Positions 51,585 through 61,125 are shown, counted from the first letter of the stretch. The stretch is 64,000 nt of DNA from Bradyrhizobium sp. CCBAU 051011 (GCF_009930815.1 NZ_CP022222.1:8908501-8972500); one strand, 5' to 3'. Program-made: numbers and translations. Notes: generated from the sequence alone by a model not told the origin.

Positions 51585-52847
51585 TCAGGCCGTATTGCCC
51601 AGCTTCCCGAAAGCCCCTGCCTCGGCCAGGTCAGCGATACGTCGCTCATCATAGCCGAGCGTCTTTCGGAGCACTTCCCTGGTATGCTCTCCGAGCAGCG
51701 GCGCCGCCACCGGGTCGATGGTTGGCGTCAAGCTCATCTGCAGCGGCGTTTCAATATTGGGGACGGCGCCCGCGGTCGGATGCGGAATCCGGCTGAGACG
51801 ATGGCGGTCGCGCACTTCGGGCGCGTTGAAGCCCTCCTCCACGGTGCGCAGATAGCCGACCGGTATGTTGGCCTTTTTCATCTTAGCCATCCAGTGCTCA
51901 AGGCTGTCGCTGGCAAAGACGCCGGCAATGATGGCGCGCAGCTTTTCCTTGTTGGCGGTTCGGTCTTTCCGGTGCGCGAACCGGGGATCGGTAACGAGGT
52001 CCGGCCGATCCAGCACATCCACCACAAGCCGGCGATACAGGCGGTCATTGGCGCAGGCCATGTACAGCGGCCCATCGGATGCCTGGTAGACACCGACGGT
52101 GGGCGAGCCGTTCGGCGAATTTCCGAAGCGGCCCGGATTCGCGCCGCTGATCAGATAGGCCATGCCGTAAAAACCGGTCATCGACACGGCGGTATCGATC
52201 AGCGCGACCTCGACCTGCTGGCCGCGCCCGATCCGGTCGCGGGCGATCAACGCCAACAGGATCGCGTTACATGCCGACATACCCGTCGCCATATCGACGA
52301 TCGGCGGACCGGTTCGCACCGGCTCCCCGTCCGGAAACCCGTTCAGCGACATGAAGCCGCTTTCGGCCTGCGTGATCGGATCGAAGCCCGGACGCAAGGC
52401 GAACTCGCCCTTGCGGCCATAGGCGGAAATCGAGCAATAGATCAGCCGAGGATTGGTCGGCGCGACGGAAGCATAGTCGAGACCGAACTTCTTCATCACG
52501 CCGCCAGAGAAATTCTCTACGACGACATCCGCTTTCGCGATGAGTTCGCGGGCGACTTCGAGCGCCGCCGGATTGTTGAAATCGAGCGCGATGCCGCGCT
52601 TGTTGCGATTGAGGCTGAGAAAAGCCGCGCTCTCGCCGCCGATTTCGGCGTGCTCATAGTGCCGGGTATCGTCGCCCCCGTCGGGGTTTTCGATCTTGAT
52701 CACTTCGGCGCCGAAATCGGCCAGCGTTTGCGTGCAGGCCGGACCGGCCACGACCCGGGTGAAATCGACAACCAATAGACCATCCAGGGCAGTCGGCTCT
52801 CCGTTGGCGCGCGGCGTTCGCTCCGGCAATTGCGGCTTGGCAGTCAT
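51585..52847 (-). CDS. CaiB/BaiF family CoA-transferase
   Basis: A 420-residue family III CoA-transferase. It begins with an N-terminal extension, then LDGLLVVDFTRVVAGPACTQ, TLADFGAEVIKIENPDGGDD, NRNKRGIALDFNNPAALEVA and KFGLDYASVAPTNPRLIYCS, the typical first half. The active-site Asp is in GPPIVDMATGMSACNAILLA. The C-terminus with GEHTREVLRKTLGYDERRI is normal. It moves CoA between carboxylic acids as in carnitine, formyl/oxalate or succinyl transfer. The ATG at 52847 is chosen because upstream frames lack family sequence. With the hydroxyacid oxidase it may handle a hydroxy-acid pathway. Confidence 0.92.
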   Translation of the reverse strand: MTAKPQLPERTPRANGEPTALDGLLVVDFTRVVAGPACTQTLADFGAEVIKIENPDGGDDTRHYEHAEIGGESAAFLSLNRNKRGIALDFNNPAALEVARELIAKADVVVENFSGGVMKKFGLDYASVAPTNPRLIYCSISAYGRKGEFALRPGFDPITQAESGFMSLNGFPDGEPVRTGPPIVDMATGMSACNAILLALIARDRIGRGQQVEVALIDTAVSMTGFYGMAYLISGANPGRFGNSPNGSPTVGVYQASDGPLYMACANDRLYRRLVVDVLDRPDLVTDPRFAHRKDRTANKEKLRAIIAGVFASDSLEHWMAKMKKANIPVGYLRTVEEGFNAPEVRDRHRLSRIPHPTAGAVPNIETPLQMSLTPTIDPVAAPLLGEHTREVLRKTLGYDERRIADLAEAGAFGKLGNTA

Positions 52848-53167
52848 TCCGGCGTTTCCCCTTGTTATTCTGCCTGGCGAAACAAAGGCTTTTCGCCGCG
52901 ACTTCAAGGCTTTCTTACCGGAACCGGGCGGGCAACGCCAAACCCCGATTTTGCAGGGCCGGACCTTCCGCTGACATAGCTCTGAAGAAAGTGCACGAGC
53001 CCGCACTGCCCTCGCAGCCATGCTGCAAGTCTGGACAGGACCGTGATGATTGGTCCCAAAGGACCACCGCCCGGCCCCGGCTGGTCCAGGAGTCGAGCGG
53101 CGGCTTGGCGAGGAACGCGCCGCGAGCGGCGTTCGCCGCGTCGTTACCTCGGTTGGAAGCCAGTTTC
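52848..53167 (-). other. Intergenic stretch, 320 bases
   Basis: The region between the GFA gene stop and the CoA-transferase start on the minus strand. It should hold the CoA-transferase promoter. I see no clear -35/-10 pair, repeat, RNA or small gene that I can support. Confidence 0.45.
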
Positions 53168-53590
53168 CTATTCGGTAATCATCTCACCCGAGCCGCCAAG
53201 CTCAGCGGGAAAGTCCTTGAGCTTGGGCAACCCATCGCGCATCGGCAGCACTGTCTCGGCGTAGTTGACGTGCACGCCGGGCGTGAAGGGAAGTGTCGGT
53301 AGAGTTGCGGCGAAGACGTCGACCAGCCCGAGCGTCGGATGATTGGTCATCAGATGACCGCCGCACTCCGCGCAGTACTTGCGCTGACTCATTGGAGTCT
53401 TCTCGAAGGTCGCAACGTGCTGCGCCCCTGCCGTGATCCGTACCGCCTCCGGCTTCCAAAGGGTGAACGCGTTCACCGGCCCGCCGGACCACGAACGGCA
53501 GGAACGGCAATGGCAATACCCCATCCCCTCCGGCGCACCCGTGACCTGGACCTCGACCGCGCCGCAAAAACAGCTTCCAGTGTGTTTCAT
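53168..53590 (-). CDS. GFA (glutathione-dependent formaldehyde-activating-like) protein
   Basis: A 140-residue zinc protein of the Mss4-like GFA family. The zinc ligands are Cys7 and Cys9 (TGSCFCGAVEVQV), Cys26, Cys28 and Cys31 (YCHCRSCRSW), and Cys73 and Cys76 (YCAECGGHLM), the usual C-x-C, C-x-C-x2-C, C-x2-C pattern. The name comes from a proposed glutathione-formaldehyde role that is now doubted for the family. The length is normal. It follows the methyltransferase gene after 36 bp on the same strand and so may be co-transcribed with it. Confidence 0.88.
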   Translation of the reverse strand: MKHTGSCFCGAVEVQVTGAPEGMGYCHCRSCRSWSGGPVNAFTLWKPEAVRITAGAQHVATFEKTPMSQRKYCAECGGHLMTNHPTLGLVDVFAATLPTLPFTPGVHVNYAETVLPMRDGLPKLKDFPAELGGSGEMITE

Positions 53591-53626
53591 GATTCTTCCC
53601 TCTCCTTGCAGACAATTACGAAATGA

Positions 53627-54403
53627 TCAGCTCAGTTTTCGCCAGGGGACCAACATCGAAACGCGCTTCCGGTAGCGGCGATACTCGTCGCCGAACATGT
53701 CAACGAGGTCGCGCTCCTCCAGCATGATGCCGATGAAGACGTAGGCCGTGGTTACCACGGCGAACAGCAGATGACCCGCGCTCATCGTAGGCGTCGCCCA
53801 GAAGGCGATGATGAAACCGAGATAGATCGGGTGCCGGACAAAGCGGTAGAAGAACGGCGTCCGGAAGACCGGCGGCGGCATCTCGCGCCCTGCGAGATTG
53901 TTGGCGACCTGGTGCAATCCGAACAGCTCGAAATGATTGATCAGGAAGGTGCTCGTGAACACGATCACCCAACCGACGAACGACAATGTCGCGATCACCA
54001 CCGCCATGTCGGGCTCCTGGACGCTCCAGATCACGTCCGGCATTGGACGCCATTGCCAGAACAGCAACAACAGCGTCAGACTTGCACAAAGCACATAGGT
54101 GCTGCGCTCGACAGAGCTCGGAATAAACTGCGTCCACCAGTGTTTAAATGATTTACGCGCCATGACGCTATGTTGGATGGCAAATAACGCCATCAGCGCA
54201 AGATTGACGACAATTGCCTCGAACGCCCCCGATTTCGCGCCGCTATCGATCGCCTTCGGCACGGCGAAGCCCGATATGAACCCGATGGCGTACAGAATCG
54301 TGAACAGAAATGTGAGATAGGCCACACCTCCGAACAGAAATGCAGTGAATCTTAGCGCTCGATTGGCCGGCATCGCCGGGCGGATGGCTTGAGTTTCCGT
54401 CAT
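53627..54403 (-). CDS. mddA: Methanethiol S-methyltransferase (MddA)-like membrane enzyme
   Basis: A 258-residue inner-membrane protein with about six hydrophobic segments (FTAFLFGGVAYLTFLFTILY, IVVNLALMALFAIQHSVMAR, SLTLLLLFWQWRP, VIATLSFVGWVIVFTSTFLI). FFYRFVRHPIYLGFIIAFWA and LVDMFGDEYRRYRKRVSMLV form the SAM-binding C-terminal module of NnrU/PEMT-like enzymes. The motif INHFELFGLHQV and the overall layout match MddA, which methylates methanethiol to dimethyl sulphide and is known from Bradyrhizobium and Pseudomonas. The ATG at 54403 is chosen over an upstream start. The functional call rests on family likeness. Confidence 0.8.
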   Translation of the reverse strand: MTETQAIRPAMPANRALRFTAFLFGGVAYLTFLFTILYAIGFISGFAVPKAIDSGAKSGAFEAIVVNLALMALFAIQHSVMARKSFKHWWTQFIPSSVERSTYVLCASLTLLLLFWQWRPMPDVIWSVQEPDMAVVIATLSFVGWVIVFTSTFLINHFELFGLHQVANNLAGREMPPPVFRTPFFYRFVRHPIYLGFIIAFWATPTMSAGHLLFAVVTTAYVFIGIMLEERDLVDMFGDEYRRYRKRVSMLVPWRKLS

Positions 54404-54532
54404 GAAATTGGCTCCGCTACAGGCAATGGGATTGCAACTCCTGATTCTCTCAGGATGCCGCAAAATCGGCCACGAAAGTTTGCCTTACGCTTCAGCTCTT
54501 CATTAGACGGACTTGATTGTTTCTTTAGGAAG

Positions 54533-56101
54533 ATGATGGGGCAAGTGAAATTCAACTTCGATAATCACATCCTGGACACTGATCGCCGCGAGTTGCGCCG
54601 TGGCAGCGATCTGGTTGCGATGCAGCCGCAGGTGTTCGACTTGCTGGTTCACCTGCTCAAGCACCGCGATCGCGTCGTCAGCCGGGATGATCTCATTGCG
54701 CTGGTGTGGGGTGGACGGATCGTCTCGGACTCCACGCTGGACAGCCGGATCAACGCTGCCCGCAACGCGATCGGCGACAATGGCAAGGATCAGAGGCTTA
54801 TCCGCACCATTCCGCGCAAGGGGCTTCGCTTCGTCGGCGACGTCAAGAGCCCATGCGATGCGCGTTCCGCGGCGCCGGCAGAAGCAGAGCAACCACGTGC
54901 GGGGCTTGCGCTGCCGGACCGGCCGGCGATAGCCGTGCTGCCGTTCGACAATATGAGCGGCGATCGGGAGCAGGAGTATTTCTCCGACGGAATCAGCGAA
55001 GACATCATCACCGCGCTGTCAAAATTGCGCTGGTTCTTCGTGATCGCGCGCAATTCGTCATTCACTTACAAGGGCAAGCCGGTGCATATGAGGCAGGTCG
55101 CCGCCGAACTTGGCGTGCGCTATGTGGTCGAAGGCAGCGTGCGAAGAAGCGGCGATCGCGTCCGCATCACCGCGCAACTCAACGACACCGCGACTGGAAG
55201 TCACATCTGGGCGGAGCATTACGATCGCGAGCTGACGGATGTGTTCGCCGTGCAGGACGAAATCACCGACGCCATCGTCACCGCCATCGAGCCGCAGATC
55301 TATGCCGCAGAGAATTTTCGCAGCCGGCGCAAGCCCCCCAGCAGCGTGGATGCATGGGACCTGGTGATGCGGGCGCTGTCCCACCATTGGCGGGTGACGC
55401 GGCCTGACAGCCTCGCCGCACAGGCACTGTTGGAAAGAGCAATCGCGATCGATCCCAACTACGGCCAGGCGCTAGCCCTGTTCGCAACCAACCACATGTT
55501 CGGCGTGCATCTGGGCTGGAGGGATATTGCAACCGCGGCGCCCGTTGCGGAGCAAGCGGCATTGGCGGCGATTGCCGCCGACAGTGAGGATGCCTGGGCG
55601 CATACGGCCCTCGGCAGCGTGTATTTCTCTACGCGACGTCTCGACCATTCGCTGGCCGAGTTCGAGCTGGCCCTGCAGCTCAACCCGAACTTCTCGCTGG
55701 CGCAGGGATACTATGCCCTGGCGCTATCCTATACCGGGCGATGGATGGACGCCTATGCCGCGACGCAACGCGCGATCCGCCAGAGTCCTCGAGACCCCTC
55801 TTCCGCCATCTATTACGGTGTTGGGGCCTACGCCCAGTTCGTCGGAAGAAACTATGAGGAAGCGATTGCACTGGCCCGCGAGGCAACCCGTCAGCGCGGC
55901 GACCTCACCGGCGCCTACCGGGTCTTGACGGTCGCCGCCGGCATGACCGGCCAGATCGAACTCGCGCGCACCGCGCTTCAGGAATTGCGCCGGACCCAGC
56001 CGAATATTTCGCTCGCCTGGATCGCGACGCAGTTGCCCTGGAAGCACGAGGCCGATCGCGAGCATTATCTCGAAGGCTTTCGCCGCGCCGGACTGGAATG
56101 A
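54533..56101 (+). CDS. Winged-helix (OmpR/CadC-type) TPR regulator
   Basis: A 522-residue protein. Residues 5-110 are a Trans_reg_C winged helix (RRGSDLVAMQPQVFDLLVHL, LKHRDRVVSRDDLIALVWGG, SDSTLDSRINAARNAIGDNG, RTIPRKGLRFVG). A TolB-like/FlgO-like domain follows (PAIAVLPFDNMSGDREQEYF, LGVRYVVEGSVRRSGDRVRI), then TPR-like helices (AWAHTALGSVYFSTRRLDHS, LALQLNPNFSLAQGYYALAL). It has no receiver, membrane or cyclase domain, so it is a soluble one-component regulator of a class common in Bradyrhizobium. The start at 54533 has AGGA upstream. Its targets cannot be told. Confidence 0.9.
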   Translation: MMGQVKFNFDNHILDTDRRELRRGSDLVAMQPQVFDLLVHLLKHRDRVVSRDDLIALVWGGRIVSDSTLDSRINAARNAIGDNGKDQRLIRTIPRKGLRFVGDVKSPCDARSAAPAEAEQPRAGLALPDRPAIAVLPFDNMSGDREQEYFSDGISEDIITALSKLRWFFVIARNSSFTYKGKPVHMRQVAAELGVRYVVEGSVRRSGDRVRITAQLNDTATGSHIWAEHYDRELTDVFAVQDEITDAIVTAIEPQIYAAENFRSRRKPPSSVDAWDLVMRALSHHWRVTRPDSLAAQALLERAIAIDPNYGQALALFATNHMFGVHLGWRDIATAAPVAEQAALAAIAADSEDAWAHTALGSVYFSTRRLDHSLAEFELALQLNPNFSLAQGYYALALSYTGRWMDAYAATQRAIRQSPRDPSSAIYYGVGAYAQFVGRNYEEAIALAREATRQRGDLTGAYRVLTVAAGMTGQIELARTALQELRRTQPNISLAWIATQLPWKHEADREHYLEGFRRAGLE

Positions 56102-56122
56102 GCTACGACGGCTGATCCTGAG

Positions 56123-57175
56123 TTACTGCTGCTTTTCCCAGAAGGACAGCAGACCCTGCGAGGCCGAGCCTCCGATCACGCAGGGAATGCCGACCGCCAC
56201 CTGCCCCAGCGCCGCGGCCGAGACGCATCCGAGCGCGACCGCGCCGACGCCAACCTGACCCCAAAAGCTGAGGTCGCGACGGCTATCGGAGCCCTTGGTC
56301 TTGAGTTCGTCAACGGCGGCCAGCGCATCCTTGCGCAGCGTTGCGATCTGCACCGTGTCCGCCGCCTCGACGACTTCGCCGAGCGGCGCCTTGACCGCCG
56401 CCGGTTGCCTTGCAAGCTCGCTGCGGAGATATTCGCGCAAACTGGCATCGCGGATCGCATAGCTCGCGAGCGTATAGCGTGCCATGCTTCCGACAGTCAG
56501 CTTGTCGATTGTGTCGCGGCTCTTGCTCCATGGCAGCATCTGTACGATGCGCTGGATCGGTGCATGCGAGCCGGTCGCGAAATAGTAACCCCAGAGCGTA
56601 TCCAGCAAATCCTGGTTGCCCGCAAACGTGAGCGTCGTGTTCAGCTTGCGCTCTTCCTTCGCGAAGGGATTCTTCGTAAAGGCTCCGCGCATCTTCTCCA
56701 TCATGCCGGGCTTTACTTCTTCCAGCGGGATGTCGGTCAAGATCGGCAGCTTACCGGCCAGGTAACTGTCGATCATGACCCGCCGGCCCGGCATTCGTGG
56801 CGCGACCCGACGCAGCACGTTTCTCCAGTCGGGCAGCCCCGAATAAGCGATGGCGCGGACGATCACCCATTCGTCCTCCGGCCGGACCGGGAAGAAACTG
56901 GCAATGAGCTGCTCGGCCTTGGCCGGGTTAGAGCTGATCGCACCGGCGATAAAGCCGAGATAGATGCCGGCATTCTCCGGCTCCTTGAACGTCTGCGAGT
57001 GAAACAGCACGCGCACGGCTGCCGGGACATGGGCGTAGTCCGGCTTCGCCCGATAGTTATAGATCCATTGCTGGACGACCCCGAGCGAGGCGCGCGGATC
57101 GACCTCCGGCGCCTTCTCTGCGTGCGCGGGCTGGATCAGCATGAGCGCGGCGGCAATGAAGGCGGCATATCGCAT
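56123..57175 (-). CDS. Exported protein of unknown function
   Basis: A 350-residue protein with a signal peptide (YAAFIAAALMLIQPAHAEKA, cleaved at AHA/E). The mature region is helical, with VDPRASLGVVQQWIYNYRAK and AAVRVLFHSQTFKEPENAGI, YLGFIAGAISSNPAKAEQLI, then LPDWRNVLRRVAPRMPGRRV. The C-terminus has a hydrophobic segment (QVGVGAVALGCVSAAALGQV) with two Cys and a short tail. CAGGAG precedes the ATG at 57175. It converges with the winged-helix regulator and diverges from the BamA-like gene. I do not recognise a family. Confidence 0.65.
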   Translation of the reverse strand: MRYAAFIAAALMLIQPAHAEKAPEVDPRASLGVVQQWIYNYRAKPDYAHVPAAVRVLFHSQTFKEPENAGIYLGFIAGAISSNPAKAEQLIASFFPVRPEDEWVIVRAIAYSGLPDWRNVLRRVAPRMPGRRVMIDSYLAGKLPILTDIPLEEVKPGMMEKMRGAFTKNPFAKEERKLNTTLTFAGNQDLLDTLWGYYFATGSHAPIQRIVQMLPWSKSRDTIDKLTVGSMARYTLASYAIRDASLREYLRSELARQPAAVKAPLGEVVEAADTVQIATLRKDALAAVDELKTKGSDSRRDLSFWGQVGVGAVALGCVSAAALGQVAVGIPCVIGGSASQGLLSFWEKQQ

Positions 57176-57414
57176 GTGATGCTCCTGCGAGCGCAGACGC
57201 ATGCAACGGTTCCGGCACATGCGTCCTGGGCGCGCTCTCGATGAGGAAGCATGAAGCGCGCATTGCGACAATTCTGAGAAAATCGACCTTAACAAAAGGC
57301 GTCGGAATTGTGGCGCGCCACGAAAAACTCGCCTGCAACTCACCTTATCCCAGACATTTTTTTGCCCCGCGAGGGCAATTCCATCTTAGCCGATCAATAG
57401 GAGCCCCGCGGGAC

Positions 57415-59769
57415 GTGGGGATCAGAGCGATTAGACGCATCACGCAACACAACCGATCGTCCCGATCGGGGCTGGTCGCTTGTCGAATTGCCGGCGCGCT
57501 CGGATTGATTTTCGCGACACCTGTCGCCGCCGAAACCGCGCTGCCGTCGCAAGGATCGATCATCGTCGAAGGCAACCGCCGCGTCGATGCCGAGACCGTA
57601 CGCTCTTACTTTAAAGCAACTCCCGACGGGCATTTCGACGACGCCGCGCGTGACGCTGCGTTGAAGGCGCTGATTGCAACGGGACTTTTCGAAAAGGTTT
57701 CAATTGAACGCGCCGGCGGGCGGCTTGTAGTGCACCTGTCTGAAGCGCCCGTGCTCGACCGCGTCGCATTCGAAGGCAACAAGAAGGTCAAGGACACCGA
57801 CCTTGCCGCCGCCGTTGAATCCAAGGCGCGCGGCTCGCTGCAACGCGCCACCGTGCAGTCCGACGTCGGCCGTATCATCGAGGCTTACCGGCGTGCCGGC
57901 CGTTCCGAGGTCCGCGTCGATCCGCAGATCATCGACCGCGGCAATGGCCGGGTCGACCTCGTCTACGCCATAACGGAGGGCGCCAAGACTCCGGTGCGGC
58001 AGATCGATTTCACCGGCAACCAGGCTTTTGGCAAACGGCAGCTCAGCGCGGTGATCAAGACCTCCGCCACGCATATGCTGAGTTTCCTGACTGGCGGTAA
58101 CGTCTACGATCCCGACCGTGTCGCGCAGGACCAGGAACAGCTGCGGCTTTACTACCGCAGCAAGGGTTATGCGGATGTCAGCATCCCCGCGGCAAAGGCC
58201 GAGTATGATCCGGTGGCAAAGGGCTTCACGCTGAACTTCGCGATCGATGAGGGTCCGCTTTATCACTTCCGGGAAGTCACCGTCACCTGCAACGTTCCCG
58301 GCATGGATTGCGACAGGCTTCGTGCTCTTCGCACCGCCCGCGCGGGCGCGGTATTCGACGGTAATGCCCTGGACAAGACCACCGAGCTTCTGGCCATCGA
58401 AATGGCAAAGCTCGGCTATCCCTTTGCCGAGGCGACCCCTCGCCTCACCCGTGATGCCGCGACGCAACGCATCGACGTTGCCTTCGTGATCGAACAGGGG
58501 CCTCGCGCCTATATCGAGCGGATCGAAATTCGCGGCAACACGCGCACCGGCGATTACGTGATCCGGCGCGAATTCGATATCGCGGAAGGCGATCCCTACA
58601 ACAAGACGCTGATCGACCGGGCCGAGCGGCGCCTGAAGAATTTGAACTACTTCAAGACGGTGAAAATATCGAACCGGCCGGGCTCGGCGCCGGATCATGT
58701 CATCCTCGACGTCGAGGCGGTAGACCAGGCCACCGGCGATTTCAACATCGCCGGCGGTTACTCGACCGTCGATGGCGCGCTGGTCGAGATCAAACTGGGC
58801 GAGCGCAATTTCTACGGCACCGGCAAGAATCTGCAGTCCGTTTTCACTTACGGCCAGTATGCGCGCGGGATCAACCTGGCCGCGTCCGAACCCTATTTTC
58901 TCGGCACCAAGGTCGCGGCCGGGATCGAACTCTTCGGCCGCCAGACCGACGCCAACAGCTACCAATCCTACGGCAGCACCACCTACGGCGCGAGGCTGCA
59001 ACTGGGCACGCCGATCACCGAGGAAATTGGCGTGCAATGGCGCTATGCGATCTACAATCAGAACATCACGCTAGCGCCGAACAGCTCCGGCCTGACGCCT
59101 TCGCTGGCCGTCCGGCAGGCAGCGGCCGCCGGTCCGACGTGGGTCTCCGCCCCCGGCAGTGTGATGACCTACAGCACGCTCGACAACACAAAGAGCCCGA
59201 CCAGTGGAATCAGGTCGCAGCTCAGCCAGGATCTGGCGGGACTGGGCGGTGACGTGAAATTCCTGAAAACGACGGAAGACATACGCTACTACAAATCGAT
59301 CAATAGCGACCTGGTCGGCATGGTGCGCGCCCAGGGCGGTTACGTCACCGGCTGGGGTGGCCAGCAGGTGCCGCTGATGAACAATTTCTTCGGCGGCCCG
59401 TCCATGGTGCGCGGCTTTGCGCCGAACGGATTCGGCCCGCGCGACCTGACGCCCGGCACCACGATGGATAATGTCGGCGGCAGCGCCTATTGGGCAACGA
59501 CCGCCGAACTGCAGAGCGCGATCCCCGGCATACCCAACGAATATGGCCTCAGGGCCACGGCCTTCGTCGATGCCGGCAGCGTCTTCCGCTACAGCGGATC
59601 GACGGCGGGACTTCAGGTAGCCAACAAGAACGTCGTGCGCTCGTCGATCGGCGCAGGCCTGACCTGGGCTTCGCCGTTCGGCGCCTTGACCGTCGACTAC
59701 GCCGTACCGCTGACCAAGGCCGCCTATGACGTGGTGCAGCCTCTGCGCTTCAGCGCTGGAGGGTTTTGA
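57415..59769 (+). CDS. BamA/Omp85-family outer-membrane assembly protein
   Basis: A protein of about 784 residues. A signal region (GLVACRIAGALGLIFATPVA) is followed by five POTRA-like domains, starting with QGSIIVEGNRRVDAETVRSY, then PVLDRVAFEGNKKVKDTDLA, PVRQIDFTGNQAFGKRQLSA and the later PRAYIERIEIRGNTRTGDYV. The C-terminal beta-barrel has the Omp85 motif VRGFAPNGFGPRDL and ends SAGGF with terminal Phe. The GTG at 57415 has AGGAG upstream; longer in-frame starts lack a signal. Genes of the usual bamA locus (rseP, skp, lpxD) are absent here, so this is probably a second, accessory BamA. It overlaps the end of the DUF6456 gene by 20 bp. Confidence 0.92.
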   Translation: MGIRAIRRITQHNRSSRSGLVACRIAGALGLIFATPVAAETALPSQGSIIVEGNRRVDAETVRSYFKATPDGHFDDAARDAALKALIATGLFEKVSIERAGGRLVVHLSEAPVLDRVAFEGNKKVKDTDLAAAVESKARGSLQRATVQSDVGRIIEAYRRAGRSEVRVDPQIIDRGNGRVDLVYAITEGAKTPVRQIDFTGNQAFGKRQLSAVIKTSATHMLSFLTGGNVYDPDRVAQDQEQLRLYYRSKGYADVSIPAAKAEYDPVAKGFTLNFAIDEGPLYHFREVTVTCNVPGMDCDRLRALRTARAGAVFDGNALDKTTELLAIEMAKLGYPFAEATPRLTRDAATQRIDVAFVIEQGPRAYIERIEIRGNTRTGDYVIRREFDIAEGDPYNKTLIDRAERRLKNLNYFKTVKISNRPGSAPDHVILDVEAVDQATGDFNIAGGYSTVDGALVEIKLGERNFYGTGKNLQSVFTYGQYARGINLAASEPYFLGTKVAAGIELFGRQTDANSYQSYGSTTYGARLQLGTPITEEIGVQWRYAIYNQNITLAPNSSGLTPSLAVRQAAAAGPTWVSAPGSVMTYSTLDNTKSPTSGIRSQLSQDLAGLGGDVKFLKTTEDIRYYKSINSDLVGMVRAQGGYVTGWGGQQVPLMNNFFGGPSMVRGFAPNGFGPRDLTPGTTMDNVGGSAYWATTAELQSAIPGIPNEYGLRATAFVDAGSVFRYSGSTAGLQVANKNVVRSSIGAGLTWASPFGALTVDYAVPLTKAAYDVVQPLRFSAGGF

Positions 59770-60325
59770 CGGGAACTGGATGCTCCGTCGCGAACCCGTA
59801 CAGCAGCGCCAGCCGGTCGAGGCACTCGCGGAATCGCTTTGAATAATAGTCTTTCCAGCGCCCGGTGTGGAGGCCTCTCCGCTGGCCGATCTGCTCCATG
59901 GTCAATCCGTGGACCAGAACGTCATGCACCAGCGCCGAACCATCCGCACCAAGCTCACGTTCGGCCCGGTTCAACCGCAGCACGGCCTTGCGCTGGCCCT
60001 CGGTGATCGGCTCACGCCGCTGCCCACCATCCACATAGTCCCGGGTCGGATCGACCGCCCGCGGTCCCTGCTCGGCCTTTTCCCAGTCGCCCTGGAAGGC
60101 GCGGCCCGCCTGAAATTGAGCCTCATCGATCTGACGATGGGAATGCAGGCGAGCGAGTGGATCGTTGCGGATCGAACGCAGGGCAACGATCTTTTCGCCT
60201 GGCTCCAGCGCCAGTGGATTATCGACTTCGACGGTCGCGACTTCGGCGTTGCGTAACAAGTCACGGGATCTGCGGTCATGCGCCTGGGCGGGATCGTACG
60301 GCTTTCGGCGTTTGGCTCTCGGCAT
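59750..60325 (-). CDS. DUF6456-type DNA-binding-like protein
   Basis: A 191-residue basic protein. The N-terminus is Arg/Lys-rich (PRAKRRKPYDPAQAHDRRSR). The C-terminal part has the DUF6456 helices: KAVLRLNRAERELGADGSAL and VHDVLVHGLTMEQIGQRRGL, then WKDYYSKRFRECLDRLALLY, a helix-turn-helix-like segment with the typical QIxxxRGL turn. It is likely a transcription or replication regulator in the cytosol. It lies 38 bp after the GcrA-like gene on the same strand, so the two form an operon under a promoter next to the S24 repressor. Confidence 0.75.
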   Translation of the reverse strand: MPRAKRRKPYDPAQAHDRRSRDLLRNAEVATVEVDNPLALEPGEKIVALRSIRNDPLARLHSHRQIDEAQFQAGRAFQGDWEKAEQGPRAVDPTRDYVDGGQRREPITEGQRKAVLRLNRAERELGADGSALVHDVLVHGLTMEQIGQRRGLHTGRWKDYYSKRFRECLDRLALLYGFATEHPVPVKTLQR

Positions 60326-60363
60326 CTGATTGACTCCTTAGAAATTCAGGCTTTGGAAGGTCT

Positions 60364-61077
60364 CTATTCGACCGGCGCATCAGATATCTCCTCGCCGAGC
60401 AATTCGGAAAGTACGTGCCGGCGGTCACAGGCCTCCGGCTCAAGTCCGATCAGCGCGCGCAGATGCGCGATCCGATGGCGGCGCGGCAGCCGCTTCAGTC
60501 TGCCGGCCACGCCTGTGGCATTAGCATTGACATCAGCATTCTTCATGCCGCCTCCAACCACCCGCAGCACAACGGAGCTCATCGCGCGTTCGGGCGGCAC
60601 GACCGGATTTCGACTCAAATGAAAATGCGGCGTGCAGTAAGCCGAACCTAGGCGGCGCGGATGACCGCAGAAGGTAATGGCCTCGTTCTCTTCATCGCCG
60701 CCGTAGGGGTAGCGGCAGTCATCCCTCTCTAGTTCGATCACGGAGAGATGCCGTGGCTCGATCTCAATGCAGCGCAGCTTGAGCGGCTTGGCCTCCTTGA
60801 ACAGCGGCACCGGCCAGACAAGCGTAGATGTCCTGGAATCGCTGGCACGAGGCTCTGCGATCTCGTGCAGGTCTGCCGGTTTGGCGGGCATCGACGGCTG
60901 CCGACGATCATCCGCCCCCAACCCCAGGCGCCGGGCGCGCCCGAGCGCAGCATTGCGAGAGTAGGACGTATTGAATCGTGAGTTGATCGCCTGTGCGGCC
61001 TCCGAAAAGCTCAAGCCTTTGGCAATAAATTCCCGCAGCGCGTCCGAGTGCTCGGGCGCCCAGTTCGACAGTTCCAT
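60364..61077 (-). CDS. GcrA-like cell-cycle regulator family protein
   Basis: A 237-residue protein of the GcrA family. The N-terminal helix-turn-helix (WAPEHSDALREFIAKGLSFS, EAAQAINSRFNTSYSRNAAL, GRARRLGLGADDRRQ) is the DNA-binding part that reads methylated GANTC sites in Caulobacter. The C-terminal zinc-type motif DDCRYPYGGDEENEAITFCG, then SAYCTPHFHL, matches the sigma70-binding domain, with Cys/His in place. It is longer than GcrA (about 170). I chose the ATG at 61077, which has AAGGA 7 nt upstream; a TTG at 61101 is possible. Its upstream region carries an operator-like site. Confidence 0.85.
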   Translation of the reverse strand: MELSNWAPEHSDALREFIAKGLSFSEAAQAINSRFNTSYSRNAALGRARRLGLGADDRRQPSMPAKPADLHEIAEPRASDSRTSTLVWPVPLFKEAKPLKLRCIEIEPRHLSVIELERDDCRYPYGGDEENEAITFCGHPRRLGSAYCTPHFHLSRNPVVPPERAMSSVVLRVVGGGMKNADVNANATGVAGRLKRLPRRHRIAHLRALIGLEPEACDRRHVLSELLGEEISDAPVE

Positions 61078-61125
61078 TTTGTTGTCCTTGCTCTTGTCCA
61101 ACGCCGCCCGACGCCGGCCACTAAT

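Noticed and set aside
51552..52778. Plus-strand open frame of 408 codons opposite the CoA-transferase gene
   Set aside because: It shows no family pattern; the CoA-transferase on the other strand is convincing.
57700..59037. Minus-strand open frame of 445 codons opposite the BamA-like gene
   Set aside because: It is antisense to POTRA domains with clear family motifs.
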